From assembly GCA_964403545.1 (NCBI GenBank), contig CAYOGN010000095.1:1-6552 (forward strand): 6,552 nucleotides of DNA. The letters run 5' to 3'. Below, one piece after another: positions 5,998 to 6,552 of this stretch. Source of the DNA: VYFG01 sp964403545. GTDB taxonomy: Bacteria > Pseudomonadota > Gammaproteobacteria > Arenicellales > Poriferihabitantaceae. The position numbers and the translations under genes are program-made. Below the pieces are notes generated by a model. That model saw only the letters and a program-made list of their open reading frames with translations, did no database searches and was not told the DNA's origin. Each line of letters starts with the position of its first letter. Positions within the stretch are counted from its first letter, which is position 1.

Positions 5998-6187
5998 CCT
6001 CCGGTCTTTTCAGGGCCTGCTTATGCCGACCCCGTTTACTTCATTGATAACCTATTGCGCAAACATGGCAGCGCCGGGCAAAGTACGTTCCACCATGGGG
6101 TTATATGTCGCCAGTACGATAATAGGCGGTTTCCCGAGCCGCGTGCAGAATACTCTGATCGTATTCACTGTCATTATCGCCACCTGA
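5998..6187 (+). pseudogene. Remnant of a major facilitator superfamily (MFS) transporter
   Basis: In the frame read from 6002, the translation gives RSFQGLLMPTPFTSLITY and, further on, APGKVRSTMGLYVASTIIGG then FPSRV, ending at a TGA (6185-6187). In intact MFS drug/sugar efflux proteins of the YnfM/AraJ type, one half of the protein carries the run R-F-x-Q-G-x-x-x-P-x-x-F/A...Y-I followed by a loop and M-G-L-Y-V/I-(A/S)-(S/G)-x-x-G-G-x-x-G-R (helices 4 to 5). The match in order and spacing is good, but only about 60 residues of an expected 390-400 remain, so the gene is truncated on both sides. The ATG at 6023 has AGGG seven bases upstream, so a 54-residue hydrophobic peptide could still be translated. 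The assignment is from memory of the motif and needs a homology search. Confidence 0.55.
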
Positions 6188-6328
6188 TCAATCTTTATCT
6201 CGAATCTGCGTTCACAAAGCCAGTCGTAGATCGAATTACTCTAAAGGACGGGCACGTGATCGTGGATTGATTTATCTCCGCCCCACAGTTAATATCCGGC
6301 CCCCGATTTTCAACCCGACTCAATTTAC
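6188..6328. other. Non-coding leader between the MFS remnant and tpiA
   Basis: These 141 bases have no recognisable gene. The first part may be further decayed transporter sequence in another frame (LINLYLESAF from 6188 in the frame of the EEP gene), but I cannot match it. The right half holds the candidate tpiA promoter. No clear terminator hairpin is present. Confidence 0.5.
6267..6295 (+). promoter_or_regulatory. Candidate tpiA promoter
   Basis: TTGATT (6267-6272) and TAATAT (6290-6295) each match the sigma-70 consensus at 4 of 6 positions and are separated by the optimal 17 bases. Transcription would start near 6302, giving a leader of about 27 bases. The tpiA ATG has no obvious Shine-Dalgarno. 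A separate promoter here fits a core gene placed after unrelated sequence. Confidence 0.4.
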
Positions 6329-6552
6329 ATGCGCCAACCCCTCATTGCAGGAAACTGGAAGATGAATGGTAACCAGGCCATGGCTGTGGAGCTTTGCGCA
6401 GATCTGGTGGCAGCAGTGGATCAATTGAATGGCGTTGAACTCGTCATTTGCCCCCCTGCAACACTGCTGGCGCTAGTGAGTGAGCAGCTCAAGGAAACAG
6501 CTATTCAGACTGGCGCGCAGGATATCGATATCCATCCGAAGGGTGCCCACAC
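6329..6552 (+). CDS. tpiA: Triosephosphate isomerase, N-terminal part
   Basis: The first 74 codons (about 30 percent of a normal 250-residue enzyme) of triosephosphate isomerase, which interconverts dihydroxyacetone phosphate and glyceraldehyde 3-phosphate in glycolysis and gluconeogenesis. The start MRQPLIAGNWKMNG is diagnostic: Asn9 and Lys11 are the active-site pair. ELVICPPATLL (around 41-51) and GAQDIDIHPKGAHT (61-74) are the following beta-strand and loop blocks of the TIM barrel. The frame is open to the window edge; catalytic His and Glu lie beyond it. The ATG at 6329 is the only sensible start. It is a core gene in contrast to the accessory genes to its left. Confidence 0.97.
   Translation, partial: MRQPLIAGNWKMNGNQAMAVELCADLVAAVDQLNGVELVICPPATLLALVSEQLKETAIQTGAQDIDIHPKGAH

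Noticed and set aside
5996..6010. GACC-TCC-GGTC hairpin followed by TTTT, as a terminator after the EEP gene
   Set aside because: The stem is only four base pairs and the T run only four, too weak to support, and the bases fall within the apparent MFS remnant.

Overview
The window looks like a chromosomal segment of a gammaproteobacterium, perhaps a marine one of the Cellvibrionales type. This placement is an inference from codon style, moderate GC, a typical proteobacterial triosephosphate isomerase start and a YigB-like HAD phosphatase; no rRNA or other firm taxonomic marker is present.

Layout. Positions 1-3227 hold a minus-strand gene run, read from right to left: an amidase-signature amidase (3227-1869), nitrile hydratase alpha (1826-1209) and beta (1209-538) subunits, a small nitrile hydratase accessory protein (545-228), and the start of a HAD-family hydrolase that leaves the window at position 1. 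A 173-base divergent intergenic region (3228-3400) separates this from a plus-strand run: a fold-type IV PLP aminotransferase (3401-4306), a small sulfotransferase-like protein joined to it by an ATGA overlap (4303-5034), and, after 102 bases, an endonuclease/exonuclease/phosphatase-fold enzyme (5137-5997). The stretch 5998-6328 has no intact gene, but it contains what reads as a scrap of a major facilitator superfamily transporter and a likely promoter for tpiA. The first 74 codons of tpiA run off the right end.

How the genes work together. Nitrile hydratase (cobalt type, from its CTLCSC metal-binding motif) hydrates a nitrile to an amide, the amidase hydrolyses the amide to a carboxylic acid and ammonia, and the accessory protein is expected to deliver metal and mature the active-site cysteines. 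This is a complete two-step nitrile-to-acid route in one operon. The aminotransferase/sulfotransferase pair is translationally coupled and probably shares one process, but its substrates cannot be read from the sequence. No gene in view links it chemically to the nitrile operon beyond the shared divergent promoter region.

The most notable points are the MFS remnant ahead of tpiA, a triplicated 15-base repeat that supplies three successive in-frame start codons at the head of the accessory gene, the tightly coupled aminotransferase/sulfotransferase pair of unknown role, and the impression that an accessory catabolic block lies between two core-type genes (HAD phosphatase and tpiA). I saw no CRISPR array, tRNA, rRNA, insertion sequence or transposase.
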